This document shows positions 42,262-50,210 of a DNA stretch of 64,000 nt, in pieces. Position numbers and translations under genes: made by a program. The stretch is taken from the NCBI GenBank assembly GCA_900547455.1, contig URGV01000007.1, forward strand, positions 9,560-73,559. The letters are read 5' to 3'. This DNA is from an uncultured Oscillospiraceae bacterium (GTDB lineage Bacteria > Bacillota > Clostridia > Oscillospirales > Ruminococcaceae). Under the pieces are notes generated by a model. That model ran no database searches. It saw only the letters and a list, made by a program, of their open reading frames with translations, and was not told the origin of the DNA. The first letter of the stretch is position 1; the number at the start of each line of letters is the position of its first letter.

Positions 42262-43317
42262 CTATTCCTGCTCGGGGTTGAGCTGCGCCTTGGCCTGGAT
42301 GATACTGTGCGCCAGATCCAGACGGGAAGGGCAGATGTAGCTGCAGCTGGCGCAGCCGATGCAGCTGGTGATGCCCAGGGAGAGGGCCTTCTGCTTGTGG
42401 CTGGTGGTGATGCAGCGGTAGAGCTTGCGGGGATTGAGTCCTGCCGGGCAGGCCTCAATGCAGCGCCCACAGCCGAGACAGCTGTAAAGCTGTTCCTGAC
42501 GGTCCATATGGAAAGCCAGGATGGAGCTGGTGTTCGGGCGGATGGTGGTGTGTTCAGGGTCGTCAATGCGCACCCCGCGCATGGCACTGCCCTCCACCAG
42601 CACAGAAGGCTGCAAAACCAGGCCGCAGCGGTCGAGCAGCTGGCCTACGGTGGTGCCGATGGTGACTTCATAGTTGCGCGGGCTGCTCACACAGTTGCCG
42701 GCAACGGTGACAAACGAGGTGGTCTGGCGGCGGCCTTCGGTGACCGCGCGGTACAGGTGCAGCAGCGAAGCGGCTCCGGCGATGAAGGTGGCCTTGTCGA
42801 AGCGGCGGAAGGCGCGGATTTCCATCGGGTAGCGTCCCTGCAACCGGCGCACCTCCACCCCGTCGATGAAGGATGGGATCTTGGTTTCCAGCGCCGACAT
42901 ATTTTTATAAACGGCGATGAAGCGCTCGCCCACGTCAAATGCGCTGGCCAGCCAGTTGGCGGCCCGCACAATCTCGCTGCTGCAGTGCAGCAAGGGGTTA
43001 ATCTGGCTGGAGACATACGGCTCGTCGTCGATGGCGTCGACGCAGACAGCCGAAATTTTCTGCTTGGAGGCCTGCCGGATCTTGCTGGCCAGCTCCTTGC
43101 CGTCGTGCTCGTCGATGATGCCGGCGCGCCCGGCGATGTCCGCCAGCTGATCACAGCTCAGCGGATGGGAGAGATCATACCCGTGCTCGATCGGCTTGCT
43201 CTGCAGGGTGGCGGCACTGAAAAAGGGTAAGAACGGCTGAGAGAGAGCGGGCTCTTTTTCCTGTTCGAGGTAGATGCCGTTAAAAGAACCGGTGGTCAGC
43301 CACTGAAATAAGGACAT
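42262..43317 (-). CDS. RnfC-like iron-sulfur subunit, shortened and without the flavin/NADH glycine motif
   Basis: A 351-residue protein; ordinary RnfC is over 400. The C-terminal ferredoxin part is intact: Cys280, 283, 286, 290 and Cys319, 322, 325, 329, two [4Fe-4S] sites. The mid part keeps the family DDEPYVSSQ element (normally E-C-E-P-Y-L). The N-terminal GLGGAGFPT-type loop expected for flavin and NADH binding is replaced by AGRAGIIDEHDG. AAAGGAG lies upstream. It heads the operon; its promoter may lie in the repeat element just upstream. Confidence 0.85.
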   Translation of the reverse strand: MSLFQWLTTGSFNGIYLEQEKEPALSQPFLPFFSAATLQSKPIEHGYDLSHPLSCDQLADIAGRAGIIDEHDGKELASKIRQASKQKISAVCVDAIDDEPYVSSQINPLLHCSSEIVRAANWLASAFDVGERFIAVYKNMSALETKIPSFIDGVEVRRLQGRYPMEIRAFRRFDKATFIAGAASLLHLYRAVTEGRRQTTSFVTVAGNCVSSPRNYEVTIGTTVGQLLDRCGLVLQPSVLVEGSAMRGVRIDDPEHTTIRPNTSSILAFHMDRQEQLYSCLGCGRCIEACPAGLNPRKLYRCITTSHKQKALSLGITSCIGCASCSYICPSRLDLAHSIIQAKAQLNPEQE

Positions 43318-43379
43318 GAAAGAAAAAGCTCCTTTCTGGTTGACTGAAAAAGTAGAAAAAAAGAGGATTCTTTAAAAAT

Positions 43380-43694
43380 AAAGTTTTCGTCCACCTTTTT
43401 AAAAGGTGGCGGGTGTCCATTTGTAAGAGAAAAAGAGACCTGGAAACGAACGCTTCGAACTGGACATCCAAACCTTCCGGTGGAAGGTTTGGATGAGCGA
43501 AGGCAGAAACGATAGAGGCTTGGGAACTTTTTCTCTTACAAAAAGTTCCCCAATCGGCAAGAGAACTTTCTCTTGCCGATTTTCCCTTCAAAAGGCGCTT
43601 GAACGATAAGGCGTTTCGAGCTCTGCGGAGCTCGACCAGCAGGCGCTGCCCGCTGGACACCTGCAGCCTTTTGAAAAAGGCTGGCGAAAACTTT
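43380..43694 (-). repeat. Hairpin-rich dispersed element, copy 2, with terminal inverted repeats
   Basis: Bounded by AAAGTTTTCG (43380-43389) and CGAAAACTTT (43685-43694), each followed inward by a small hairpin (CCACC... and CAGCC...), giving terminal inverted repeats of about 22 bp with mismatches. Inside: 14-bp stems 43465-43478/43482-43495, 11-bp 43522-43532/43540-43550 (loop CTCTTAC), 14-bp 43552-43565/43568-43581, and 43664-43672/43675-43683. It lies right after the rpe stop codon and fills the gap to the rnfC-like gene; it has no coding frame. Copy 1 is at 16285-16510. No target duplication is evident. Confidence 0.65.
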
Positions 43695-43698
43695 TGAT

Positions 43699-44343
43699 TT
43701 ATTTTACCAGCGTCTGAATCGCTGCGGCGTAGTCCTCTTTCGAGAAAAGATAGGAACCGGCAACCAGCACGTTCGCGCCAGCCTCCCGGCAGACCTTCGC
43801 GGTCTCGGCGTTGACGCCGCCGTCCACCTGCAGGTCGATCTCCCGGCCGCTCTCGGTGATCCACTGGCGGATGGCCGAGACCTTGGGCATCATATCATTC
43901 ATAAATTTCTGCCCGCCAAAGCCCGGTTCGACGGTCATGACCAGCACCATCTCCACCTTGTTTAAAAAGGGCTTGACCGCCTCGGCGGGGGTGCCGGGCT
44001 TGACCGAGATGCCGGCCTTGCAGCCGAGCTCATGGATGCGGTCGATGGTGGCGTCGGGGTCGCTGTCCGACTCGAGGTGGAAGGTGATGATGTCTGCGCC
44101 GGCCTTGGCAAAGTCCCCGGCGTAGCGCAGCGGGTCGCTGATCATCAGGTGGACGTCAAAGACGCCGTCAAAGTCCTTGCGGATGCACTTCATCACCGGG
44201 GCGCCAAACGAGATGTTGGGGACAAAGTGTCCGTCCATGACGTCGATGTGCAGCCACGGCGCGCCGGCCTGCTGCATCTTTTGCGCCTCCTGTCCCAGGT
44301 GGGCAAAATCGGCGGAGAGGATGGATGGGGAAATTTTTATCAT
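43699..44343 (-). CDS. rpe: Ribulose-phosphate 3-epimerase
   Basis: A 214-residue TIM-barrel enzyme of the pentose phosphate pathway, interconverting ribulose 5-phosphate and xylulose 5-phosphate. Motifs are ISPSILSADFAHL, HIDVMDGHFVPN (metal His and Asp), MTVEPGFGGQKF and VDGGVN (phosphate site), all intact. The start is at 44343 with a weak AAAGG site; the frame extends 19 codons upstream without support. It is a single gene here. Confidence 0.96.
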   Translation of the reverse strand: MIKISPSILSADFAHLGQEAQKMQQAGAPWLHIDVMDGHFVPNISFGAPVMKCIRKDFDGVFDVHLMISDPLRYAGDFAKAGADIITFHLESDSDPDATIDRIHELGCKAGISVKPGTPAEAVKPFLNKVEMVLVMTVEPGFGGQKFMNDMMPKVSAIRQWITESGREIDLQVDGGVNAETAKVCREAGANVLVAGSYLFSKEDYAAAIQTLVK

Positions 44344-44526
44344 AAAAGGCACGACCTTTCTAAAAACGCTTTTGCCCGAAGGGAATGGCCCGCTGGGCAA
44401 ACTAATTCCATTTTATTTTAAACCACCTGTCAAAAAAGGTCAATCTTTTATGGGTGCTTGAGCAGGGGCAAAGGGTGTAAATTTTAGGAATGTTTACATT
44501 CTTTTGTTCTTTTTTGGCGCTGCCAT

Positions 44527-44555
44527 TTTACAGCGGGGCGATTTTGTGGTAGGAT
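44527..44555 (+). promoter_or_regulatory. Promoter of the aldo/keto reductase gene
   Basis: -35 TTTACA (44527-44532), 17-base spacer, -10 TAGGAT (44550-44555). The rest of 44344-44526 holds nothing else I recognise. Confidence 0.55.
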
Positions 44556-44619
44556 AAAGGTGCGGGATCTCCGTCAGTGGGGCGGGGGTCACTTTTTAAG
44601 AAGCAAGGAGCGAATGAGT

Positions 44620-45783
44620 ATGATCGACCGCAAGATGATTCCAACACTGGGTGCAGAGATCTCCCGACTGGGTTACGGGGGCATGCGTTTTCCCAAAAAC
44701 GGCGACGACGTCGACTTTGACGCAGCGGTAGAACTGCTGCACAAGGCTTATGAGATGGGCATCAACTACTTCGATACCGCGATGGTCTATCATAAGGGCG
44801 AATCCGAGAAAATTTTTGGCAAGGCTTTTGAAAACTACGACCGCAGTACCTTCTACATTGCCGACAAGATGAGCATCTGGGTCTGCGAGGATGAGGAGGA
44901 CATGAAGCGCCGGTTTGAGAACCAGCTGAAAACCCTCAAAACCGACTATATCGACTTCTATCTGGTACATAGCCTCAACCGCAACCACTATAAAAAGGTA
45001 AAGGATTTCCACTGCGTGGAATTTTTGCAGGAGATGAAGCGTCAGGGCAAGATCAAGCACCTGGGCTTCTCCTTCCACGACACCTATCAGGTCTTCACCC
45101 AGATCCTCAACGACTACGACTGGGACTTTGTCCAGATTCAGCTGAACTATCTCGACTGGCAGAACCAGGGCGCCGAGCAGCTCTACCGCGAGCTGGAAAA
45201 GCGCAACCTGCCGGTAATGGTTATGGAGCCGGTGCGCGGCGGCTATCTTGCCACCATCGATGAGCAGCGCGCCAAACCGTTTTTGGAGATGGAGCCAAAT
45301 CGCTCGATTGCAAGCTGGGCGGTTCGCTGGGTTGCCTCGCTGCCGCAGGTCGCTGTTGTGCTCAGCGGCATGAGCGACGAGCAGCAGCTTGAGGACAACG
45401 TCGCCACCATGACCAACTTTGAGCCGATGAACGAGCAGGAGCTGCAGGCGGTCGCCAAGGTGGTCGAGGAAATTCGCAAGGTCAACGAGATCCCTTGCAC
45501 CGGCTGCCGGTACTGCATGGACTGCCCGATGGGCGTCGACATCCCGGAAATTTTCGCCATCTACTCCCGTTACAAGATCTTCGAGAAGGAGAAATCCTTT
45601 GTCGATGATTACAAGGCGGTTGTGGAGCACGGCAACGGCGCCGAGCACTGCGTGCGCTGCATGGCCTGCACCACCAAGTGCCCGCAGATGATCGCCATCC
45701 CGGACAAGCTCGAGATGATCGCCAAACTCTATGAGGAGAAAAAGGCAAAGGTCGAGGCGGAAGCAGCTGCCGCGGCAAAATAA
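44620..45783 (+). CDS. Aldo/keto reductase with C-terminal ferredoxin-like domain
   Basis: A 387-residue protein: an AKR TIM barrel (GYGGMRFPKNG, then NYFDTAMVYHKGESE; catalytic Asp, Tyr and Lys of the AKR tetrad; HSLNRNHY in the His position) fused to an iron-sulfur region with CTGCRYCMDCP and CVRCMACTTKCP, two [4Fe-4S] sites. Such fusions are common in Clostridia and may couple ferredoxin to carbonyl reduction. The start at 44620 has AAGGAG nine bases upstream; an ATG six bases earlier is too close. Substrate unknown. Confidence 0.92.
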   Translation: MIDRKMIPTLGAEISRLGYGGMRFPKNGDDVDFDAAVELLHKAYEMGINYFDTAMVYHKGESEKIFGKAFENYDRSTFYIADKMSIWVCEDEEDMKRRFENQLKTLKTDYIDFYLVHSLNRNHYKKVKDFHCVEFLQEMKRQGKIKHLGFSFHDTYQVFTQILNDYDWDFVQIQLNYLDWQNQGAEQLYRELEKRNLPVMVMEPVRGGYLATIDEQRAKPFLEMEPNRSIASWAVRWVASLPQVAVVLSGMSDEQQLEDNVATMTNFEPMNEQELQAVAKVVEEIRKVNEIPCTGCRYCMDCPMGVDIPEIFAIYSRYKIFEKEKSFVDDYKAVVEHGNGAEHCVRCMACTTKCPQMIAIPDKLEMIAKLYEEKKAKVEAEAAAAAK

Positions 45784-45793
45784 CAATCAAAGA

Positions 45794-45828
45794 TAAAAAG
45801 GCGGCCCCACAGGGGACCGCCTTTTTTT
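45794..45828 (+). terminator. Terminator of the aldo/keto reductase gene
   Basis: AAAAAGGCGG pairs with CCGCCTTTTT around a GC-rich loop; seven T end the stem. Confidence 0.85.
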
Positions 45829-45834
45829 GTCGGG

Positions 45835-46035
45835 TCAGTCAAAAAGAAAGATTTCCTCAATCGGTGCCTCGACTGCCCGGGAAATATCCACCGCCAGTTT
45901 GAGGGAGGGATTGTACTTCCCGGCTTCCAGCCGCATGATGGTTTCCCGCCTTACCCCCACCAGCTCCCCAAGCTGCTCCTGGGTGAGGCCTTTGAGTTGG
46001 CGGTATTTTTTAAGCTCACAGCGAAATGTCCCCAT
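45835..46035 (-). CDS. Small XRE family regulator
   Basis: A 66-residue single-domain helix-turn-helix protein (LTQEQLGELVGVRRETIMRLEAGKYNPSL) of the type found in pairs with DUF3796-like membrane proteins. It starts three bases after the membrane protein stop, so both are on one message. It probably controls its own operon through the inverted repeat upstream. Confidence 0.88.
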   Translation of the reverse strand: MGTFRCELKKYRQLKGLTQEQLGELVGVRRETIMRLEAGKYNPSLKLAVDISRAVEAPIEEIFLFD

Positions 46036-46038
46036 CCC

Positions 46039-46623
46039 TTAGTCCTCCAACTGGTCGTAGCGGTACAGCAGGTAGGGCTGCAAAAAGCTGGTGGCGGCCA
46101 GGCTCAGTCCCAGCATGGCCATCAAAAAGGAGCGGGAAAGGAGCGGGTCATCGATGTAGCAGGCAAAGATGGCGGACAGCGAGATAAGGGAGAGGCCCAG
46201 CTGGCAGGCGGCGGAGCAGGCGCGCTGCTGGTTGAGGATGAAACGCTCGTCCCGCAGCGTATTGGAAAGTTTGCCCTCATAGAAAAAGCCGAAAAATCCA
46301 AAGAACCAGAAGAACAAAAACAGAAAGCCTTCTCCGGTAAAAAAGCCCAGAATCCCCAGCAGGCCGAGCAGCCCCAGCCAGCCAAGGCGTGGGTTTATGC
46401 GGCGGGTGCGGGTGTTTTGTTCCGGGGACTGTTCAGCTGCGGAGTGGGGAGACAGAAAAAAGTGGATGCGGTAGAGAAGCAGGAAGAGGAAGGTCAGGAT
46501 CAGAATAGTTTCCCGAATGGGCAGGTTGCGCCCGGTCAAAAAGTAGATGAGCAGGGCAGCGGCGACGGCAACGGCAACGCCATAAAACACAATCAGAATG
46601 CGCGGAAAGGTGAGACGGCGCAT
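46039..46623 (-). CDS. DUF3796-like membrane protein
   Basis: A 194-residue protein with an N-terminal pair of helices, a short charged loop, a very hydrophobic central stretch rich in Phe and Gly, the segment KLSNTLRDERFILNQQRA typical of the family, and two further helices. Function unknown. AAGGAGG precedes the ATG at 46623. The pairing with a tiny XRE protein is common in Firmicutes and may form an environment-sensing unit. Confidence 0.7.
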   Translation of the reverse strand: MRRLTFPRILIVFYGVAVAVAAALLIYFLTGRNLPIRETILILTFLFLLLYRIHFFLSPHSAAEQSPEQNTRTRRINPRLGWLGLLGLLGILGFFTGEGFLFLFFWFFGFFGFFYEGKLSNTLRDERFILNQQRACSAACQLGLSLISLSAIFACYIDDPLLSRSFLMAMLGLSLAATSFLQPYLLYRYDQLED

Positions 46624-46641
46624 AAGATATCCTCCTTCATA

Positions 46642-46686
46642 AAAAGTGATCTATTTATCTCTTGATAGGACAAATATATCACTTTT
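46642..46686. promoter_or_regulatory. Candidate operator of the DUF3796-XRE operon
   Basis: Inverted repeat of AAAAGTGATCTATTT (46642-46656) and the complement of AAAAGTGATATATTT (46672-46686), 15-bp arms with one mismatch and a 15-base spacer. It spans the likely promoter region and is a good candidate for the small XRE protein. Confidence 0.6.
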
Positions 46687-46817
46687 ACGAAGAAAAATCA
46701 AGTGCCTTTTACAGGGGAGAAGAAAAGGGGAGGGGGAGGCAACGTTTCGGTTGCCTCCCCCTCCCCTCAGGTGGGAAATATCAAGACACATCGATAAAAG
46801 GAATGTCGGAAAAAGAA

Positions 46818-47261
46818 TTATTCGATCGCGATATACTTATTCTGCTCGATCTGCTGAACGTCCTTCTTCGGAACGCTGATCTTCAGGATGCCGTCCTCAA
46901 ATTTGGCCTGAATATCCTGCTGGGTCAGCTGGCTGCCGACATAGAAGGTGCGGTTCATGCTGCCGGCGTAGCGCTCGCGGCGGATATATTTGCCGTCCTT
47001 GTTCTCCTCGTTTTTGTCAAGGCCCTTGGATGCGCTGATGCTCAGGTAGCCGTTGTCCAGCTGGATGGTGATTTCATCCTTCTTGAAGCCCGGCAGGTCA
47101 ATGTCCAGCTCGTAGCTGTCTTCGGTCTCGCGGACGTCGGTCTTCATCATGTTCTGGCTGTGCTTACCGTACAGCGGTCTCATCATGCGGTCAAATTCCT
47201 TGTCAAAATCAAAGTCGAACATATCGTCAAACAGGTTGTCTCTAAAGATGCTAGGTAACAT
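46818..47261 (-). CDS. Hsp20/alpha-crystallin small heat-shock protein (second of a pair)
   Basis: A 147-residue chaperone that holds unfolding proteins without ATP. The alpha-crystallin domain runs from about residue 40 (TDVRETEDSYELDIDLPGFKKDEI) to the C-terminal ILKISVPK, which carries the I-x-I/V assembly motif. It is closely similar along its whole length to the gene upstream, a recent tandem duplication. No promoter was seen between the two, so it is probably co-transcribed under CIRCE control. Confidence 0.94.
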   Translation of the reverse strand: MLPSIFRDNLFDDMFDFDFDKEFDRMMRPLYGKHSQNMMKTDVRETEDSYELDIDLPGFKKDEITIQLDNGYLSISASKGLDKNEENKDGKYIRRERYAGSMNRTFYVGSQLTQQDIQAKFEDGILKISVPKKDVQQIEQNKYIAIE

Positions 47262-47329
47262 AAGTCATTCCTCCAAATCAAAATTTACATTTATCTTATG
47301 CAATGGCGCACCGGATGATGCGCGGTCAG

Positions 47330-47776
47330 TTATTCGATTGCGATGTGGTTGTTCTGGGCAACCTGCTGAACGTCCTTTTTCGGAACGCTGATCTTCAAGA
47401 TGCCGTCCTCGAATTTAGCCTTGATATCCTGCTGGGTCAGGTTGTCGCCGACATAGAAGCTGCGGCTCATCGCACCGGCGTAACGCTCGCGGCGGATATA
47501 CTTGCTGTTTTTCTTCTCCTCATCCTTGTCAAGGCCCTTGGCAGCGCTGATGCTCAGGTAACCGTTGTCCAGCTGGACGTTGATTTCGTCTTTCTTGAAG
47601 CCCGGCAGGTCGATGTCCAGCTCGTAGCTGTTGTCGGTCTCGCGAACATCGGTCTTCATCATGTTGCGGCTGTGCTTGCCGTACAATTCGCGGTTCATTC
47701 TGTTGAGCGCTTTATCAAAATTGAAGTTATCAAAATCATCGAACAAATTTTCACCAAAGATGCTAGGCAGTAACAT
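47330..47776 (-). CDS. Hsp20/alpha-crystallin small heat-shock protein (first of a pair)
   Basis: A 148-residue chaperone with the same domain layout as its neighbour (TDVRETDNSYELDIDLPGFK...ILKISVPK). It is the first gene after the CIRCE-containing promoter. GGAGG precedes the ATG at 47776. The leader of about 150 bases can form a long imperfect stem (CCTCC near 47900 with GGAGG near 47875), but no clear RNA thermometer covers the start codon. Confidence 0.94.
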   Translation of the reverse strand: MLLPSIFGENLFDDFDNFNFDKALNRMNRELYGKHSRNMMKTDVRETDNSYELDIDLPGFKKDEINVQLDNGYLSISAAKGLDKDEEKKNSKYIRRERYAGAMSRSFYVGDNLTQQDIKAKFEDGILKISVPKKDVQQVAQNNHIAIE

Positions 47777-47931
47777 AAATCATTCCTCCATTTTAATCCA
47801 TTGTTTTATGTTCCTTAGAACACGGAGCGGATCTCATCAGGGTGCAGGCTCCAATCGTTCGAATGGAACCTCCTGCAGGCGGCTCTTTGGAACCGGCGCC
47901 CCTGGAGGTCTTTTTCTTTTGTTCTGACTAC

Positions 47932-47974
47932 AGTATAGCTCGGAAAATTAGCACTGTCAAGAGGTAAGTGCTAA
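47932..47974 (-). promoter_or_regulatory. Heat-shock promoter overlapped by a CIRCE element (HrcA site)
   Basis: TTAGCACTG (47948-47956), 9-base spacer, AAGTGCTAA (47966-47974): the TTAGCACTC-N9-GAGTGCTAA CIRCE consensus with one deviation per arm. It covers the -35 TTGACA (47955-47960) of a minus-strand promoter with -10 TATACT (47932-47937) after 17 bases. HrcA should repress the hsp20 pair until heat or misfolding titrates GroE. Confidence 0.92.
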
Positions 47975-48047
47975 AATTCATAAACCGAATACAAAGATAA
48001 CATTTTGTTCAATAATTTAACATTTTATAACATCTACGGACAGAAAA

Positions 48048-48075
48048 AAAGTCCATCCCCTGCGGGATGGACTTT
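48048..48075 (-). terminator. Terminator of the ECF S-component operon
   Basis: Perfect 12-bp arms (48048-48059 and 48064-48075), followed on the minus strand by a T run, just after the stop at 48091. Confidence 0.92.
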
Positions 48076-48090
48076 GGGGAAAAGGCACTT

Positions 48091-48633
48091 TTAGCGAATC
48101 AACCTGGCCCGGCGCAGGGCGGCGACAATTGCAGGGACGATAATCAGCTGCAGGATGATGGCCGGGATGGCGTTGAGAAGCGCCTGGGTGATAAAAATCT
48201 GGAAGGTAAAGGTGCCGCCCGACAGGCCCATCAGGATGACTTGGGCGATGCCCCAGACGATGCGGCCGGCGATCATCGCGGCGATCAGGCTCAGATAGAT
48301 GCCCTTGAGGTTCTGCTGCAGCCGGCCATACAGCAGGCCGCAGACCAGGCCGTAGGTGCCCATCTCAAAGGCCATGGCGATGCCGGTGGGGAACAGCGGC
48401 GGCATCTGAAACAGCAGAAAGCGCAGCGGCGGCAGGATCAGACCCACCAGCGCGCCGTAGGGCCCGCCGCAGATAAATCCGCACAGCATGACTGGGAAGT
48501 GCATGGGGCTGATCATGTTGCCGATCTCCGGGATCTGGCCTGTCAAAAAGGGCAGCACCAGGCCCAGCGCAAGGAAGAAGGCGGAGAGCACCAGCTTTTT
48601 GGTGTTGGAAAATGCGGGTGGATTGCTTGTCAT
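48091..48633 (-). CDS. ECF transporter S component (substrate-binding membrane subunit)
   Basis: A 180-residue protein with six helices and the first-helix pattern KKLVLSAFFLALGLVLPF of ECF vitamin-uptake S components, followed by MHFPVMLCGFICGGPYG, a conserved substrate-site region in one subgroup. It needs the shared EcfA, EcfA' and EcfT energizing module encoded elsewhere. The vitamin or metal bound is not clear from the sequence. It is the last gene in line with the acetyltransferase and methyltransferase genes. Confidence 0.85.
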   Translation of the reverse strand: MTSNPPAFSNTKKLVLSAFFLALGLVLPFLTGQIPEIGNMISPMHFPVMLCGFICGGPYGALVGLILPPLRFLLFQMPPLFPTGIAMAFEMGTYGLVCGLLYGRLQQNLKGIYLSLIAAMIAGRIVWGIAQVILMGLSGGTFTFQIFITQALLNAIPAIILQLIIVPAIVAALRRARLIR

Positions 48634-48645
48634 GGGAAAACCTCC

Positions 48646-49233
48646 TTAGTTGTGTTCGGAAAAATCCAGCTTGTCCGACGGGGAAATGGGGCGCAGCACC
48701 CGGCAGGGGTTGCCGGCGGCAACACAGTTGGCGGGGATATCTTTGGTCACCACGCTGCCTGCGCCGATGACGCAGTTGTCCCCGATGGTCACGCCGGGCA
48801 GCACGGTGCAGCCGCCGCCGAACCAGACGTTGCTGCCGACGGTGATGGGGCGGGCAAACTCGGTGCCGGTGCGCCGCTGTTCCGGGTCGATGGGGTGGCA
48901 GGCGGTGTAAAAGCCGCAGTTTGGTCCGATCAGCACGTCCTCCCCAAAGGTGACCGGTGCGCAGTCCAGGATAACACAGTTGTGGTTGATGTAAAGTCCG
49001 CGTCCCGCGCGGATGTTGCAGCCGTAGTCGCACCAGAGATTTGGCTCGATGTGGATTTTTTCGTCCGCCTGTACCAACAGCGAGCGCAGCAGCGCCTGCT
49101 GCTTGTCCCGCTGGGAGGGCGGGGTCTGGTTAAAGGCAAAGCAAAGCTCCTTGCAGCGCCTGCGTGCCTGCATCAGTTCCGGGTCGCCTGCATTGTAGGG
49201 CAGGCCCTGAATCATCTTTTCTCGTTCTGTCAT
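48646..49233 (-). CDS. Sugar O-acetyltransferase (Maa/NodL/LacA family)
   Basis: A 195-residue left-handed beta-helix enzyme with hexapeptide repeats (VILDCAPVTFGEDVLIGPN, ITVGSNVWFGGGCTVLPGV). The N-terminal MTEREKMIQGLPYNAGDPEL is the maltose O-acetyltransferase signature, and the catalytic His lies in YTACHPIDPEQR. It transfers acetyl from acetyl-CoA to a sugar hydroxyl. GGAGGG precedes the start at 49233. It lies 17 bases after the methyltransferase stop. Confidence 0.92.
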   Translation of the reverse strand: MTEREKMIQGLPYNAGDPELMQARRRCKELCFAFNQTPPSQRDKQQALLRSLLVQADEKIHIEPNLWCDYGCNIRAGRGLYINHNCVILDCAPVTFGEDVLIGPNCGFYTACHPIDPEQRRTGTEFARPITVGSNVWFGGGCTVLPGVTIGDNCVIGAGSVVTKDIPANCVAAGNPCRVLRPISPSDKLDFSEHN

Positions 49234-49250
49234 GGCAGTTCCCTCCTGCT

Positions 49251-49982
49251 TTATTGTTTGACCGCCCGGATAATCAGCATCATCGGGCGGCGCATCTCGT
49301 CCTTCATGCCGGGGATGTCCCACATCTCCCGAGGCGGCATCGGTTCGGCAACGGCGGTGATGGCAAAGCCGTTTTGCAAAAGGCTCATCAGGTAGGTGGT
49401 CAGGGTGCGGTGGTATTTGATGACCTCCTCGCCCAAGAAGTGTGCAGTGCGCCTGCCTTCATAATAGTAGTTATCTACCGGGAAGTGCGCGATGCTGCCG
49501 TCGGGATTGTAGGTCCAGTCCTGGGAGCCTTCGGCGGTAAAGACCGGGTGCTCGCAGGAAAAGAGAAAGACGCCGCCCGGCCGCAGCATCCGGTGGACAT
49601 TTTGTACCACGCCAACATAATCCTCCACATAGTGCAGCGCCAGCGAGCTGAGCACGATGTCGAAGGAGCTGTCGGAAAAGTCGACGTCCTCGATGGCGCA
49701 GCAGCGATATTCCACGTTGTGGGCACTGGTCTTTTGCCGCGCCACCGCCAGCATCTTGTCCGACAGGTCGATGCCGGTTACCTGCCTGGCGCCGTGCTCG
49801 GCGGCATAAATGCAGTGCCAGCCGTAGCCGCAGCCCAGGTCCAGAACCTCCTTGCCGGCAAAGTCGGGCAGCAGCGGCTCCAGCGTCTGCCATTCGCCGG
49901 CGGCAGGAAGTCCGTGCTGGGAGCGGGGCATTTGATTGTATTTTTCAAAAAAAACAGGGTCGTTGTATTTGTTTTCTTTCAT
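49251..49982 (-). CDS. Class I SAM-dependent methyltransferase
   Basis: A 243-residue enzyme with SAM motif I VLDLGCGYGWHCIYAAEHGA, motif II near GIDLSDKML, and the later FDIVLSSLALHYVEDY. The N-terminus NDPVFFEKYNQMPRS is found in Firmicutes methyltransferases of unknown substrate. GGGAGGAACC precedes the start. It begins a small operon with the acetyltransferase and ECF S component. A TATAAT -10 lies at 50102-50107 upstream. Confidence 0.88.
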   Translation of the reverse strand: MKENKYNDPVFFEKYNQMPRSQHGLPAAGEWQTLEPLLPDFAGKEVLDLGCGYGWHCIYAAEHGARQVTGIDLSDKMLAVARQKTSAHNVEYRCCAIEDVDFSDSSFDIVLSSLALHYVEDYVGVVQNVHRMLRPGGVFLFSCEHPVFTAEGSQDWTYNPDGSIAHFPVDNYYYEGRRTAHFLGEEVIKYHRTLTTYLMSLLQNGFAITAVAEPMPPREMWDIPGMKDEMRRPMMLIIRAVKQ

Positions 49983-50143
49983 CTTGTGGTTCCTCCCATA
50001 CGATACAGGTTTTGGTTTGGATGTGGATGGCGGATCGTATGGGGGACTCTGCGCTTGTGGCCGTGCATTGGATCAGTCCTTTCCTGCCAAGGTTGCTTTT
50101 CATTATACCATATTCGTTTGGGGATTTCCAGTGGAGGAAAAAT

Positions 50144-50182
50144 AGGGGGCCGGTTAAAACCAACTGTTTTAACCGGCCCCCT
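50144..50182 (-). terminator. Terminator of the first lipoprotein gene
   Basis: Perfect 17-bp GC-rich arms (50144-50160 and 50166-50182), with a TATTTTT tail on the minus strand. Confidence 0.92.
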
Positions 50183-50210
50183 CATTGTCAGGAATCATTG
50201 TGGGCACAGC

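Noticed and set aside
47777..47931. RNA thermometer in the hsp20 leader
   Set aside because: No four-U or ROSE-like pairing over the ribosome site was found; the leader stem lies far upstream. CIRCE explains heat control.
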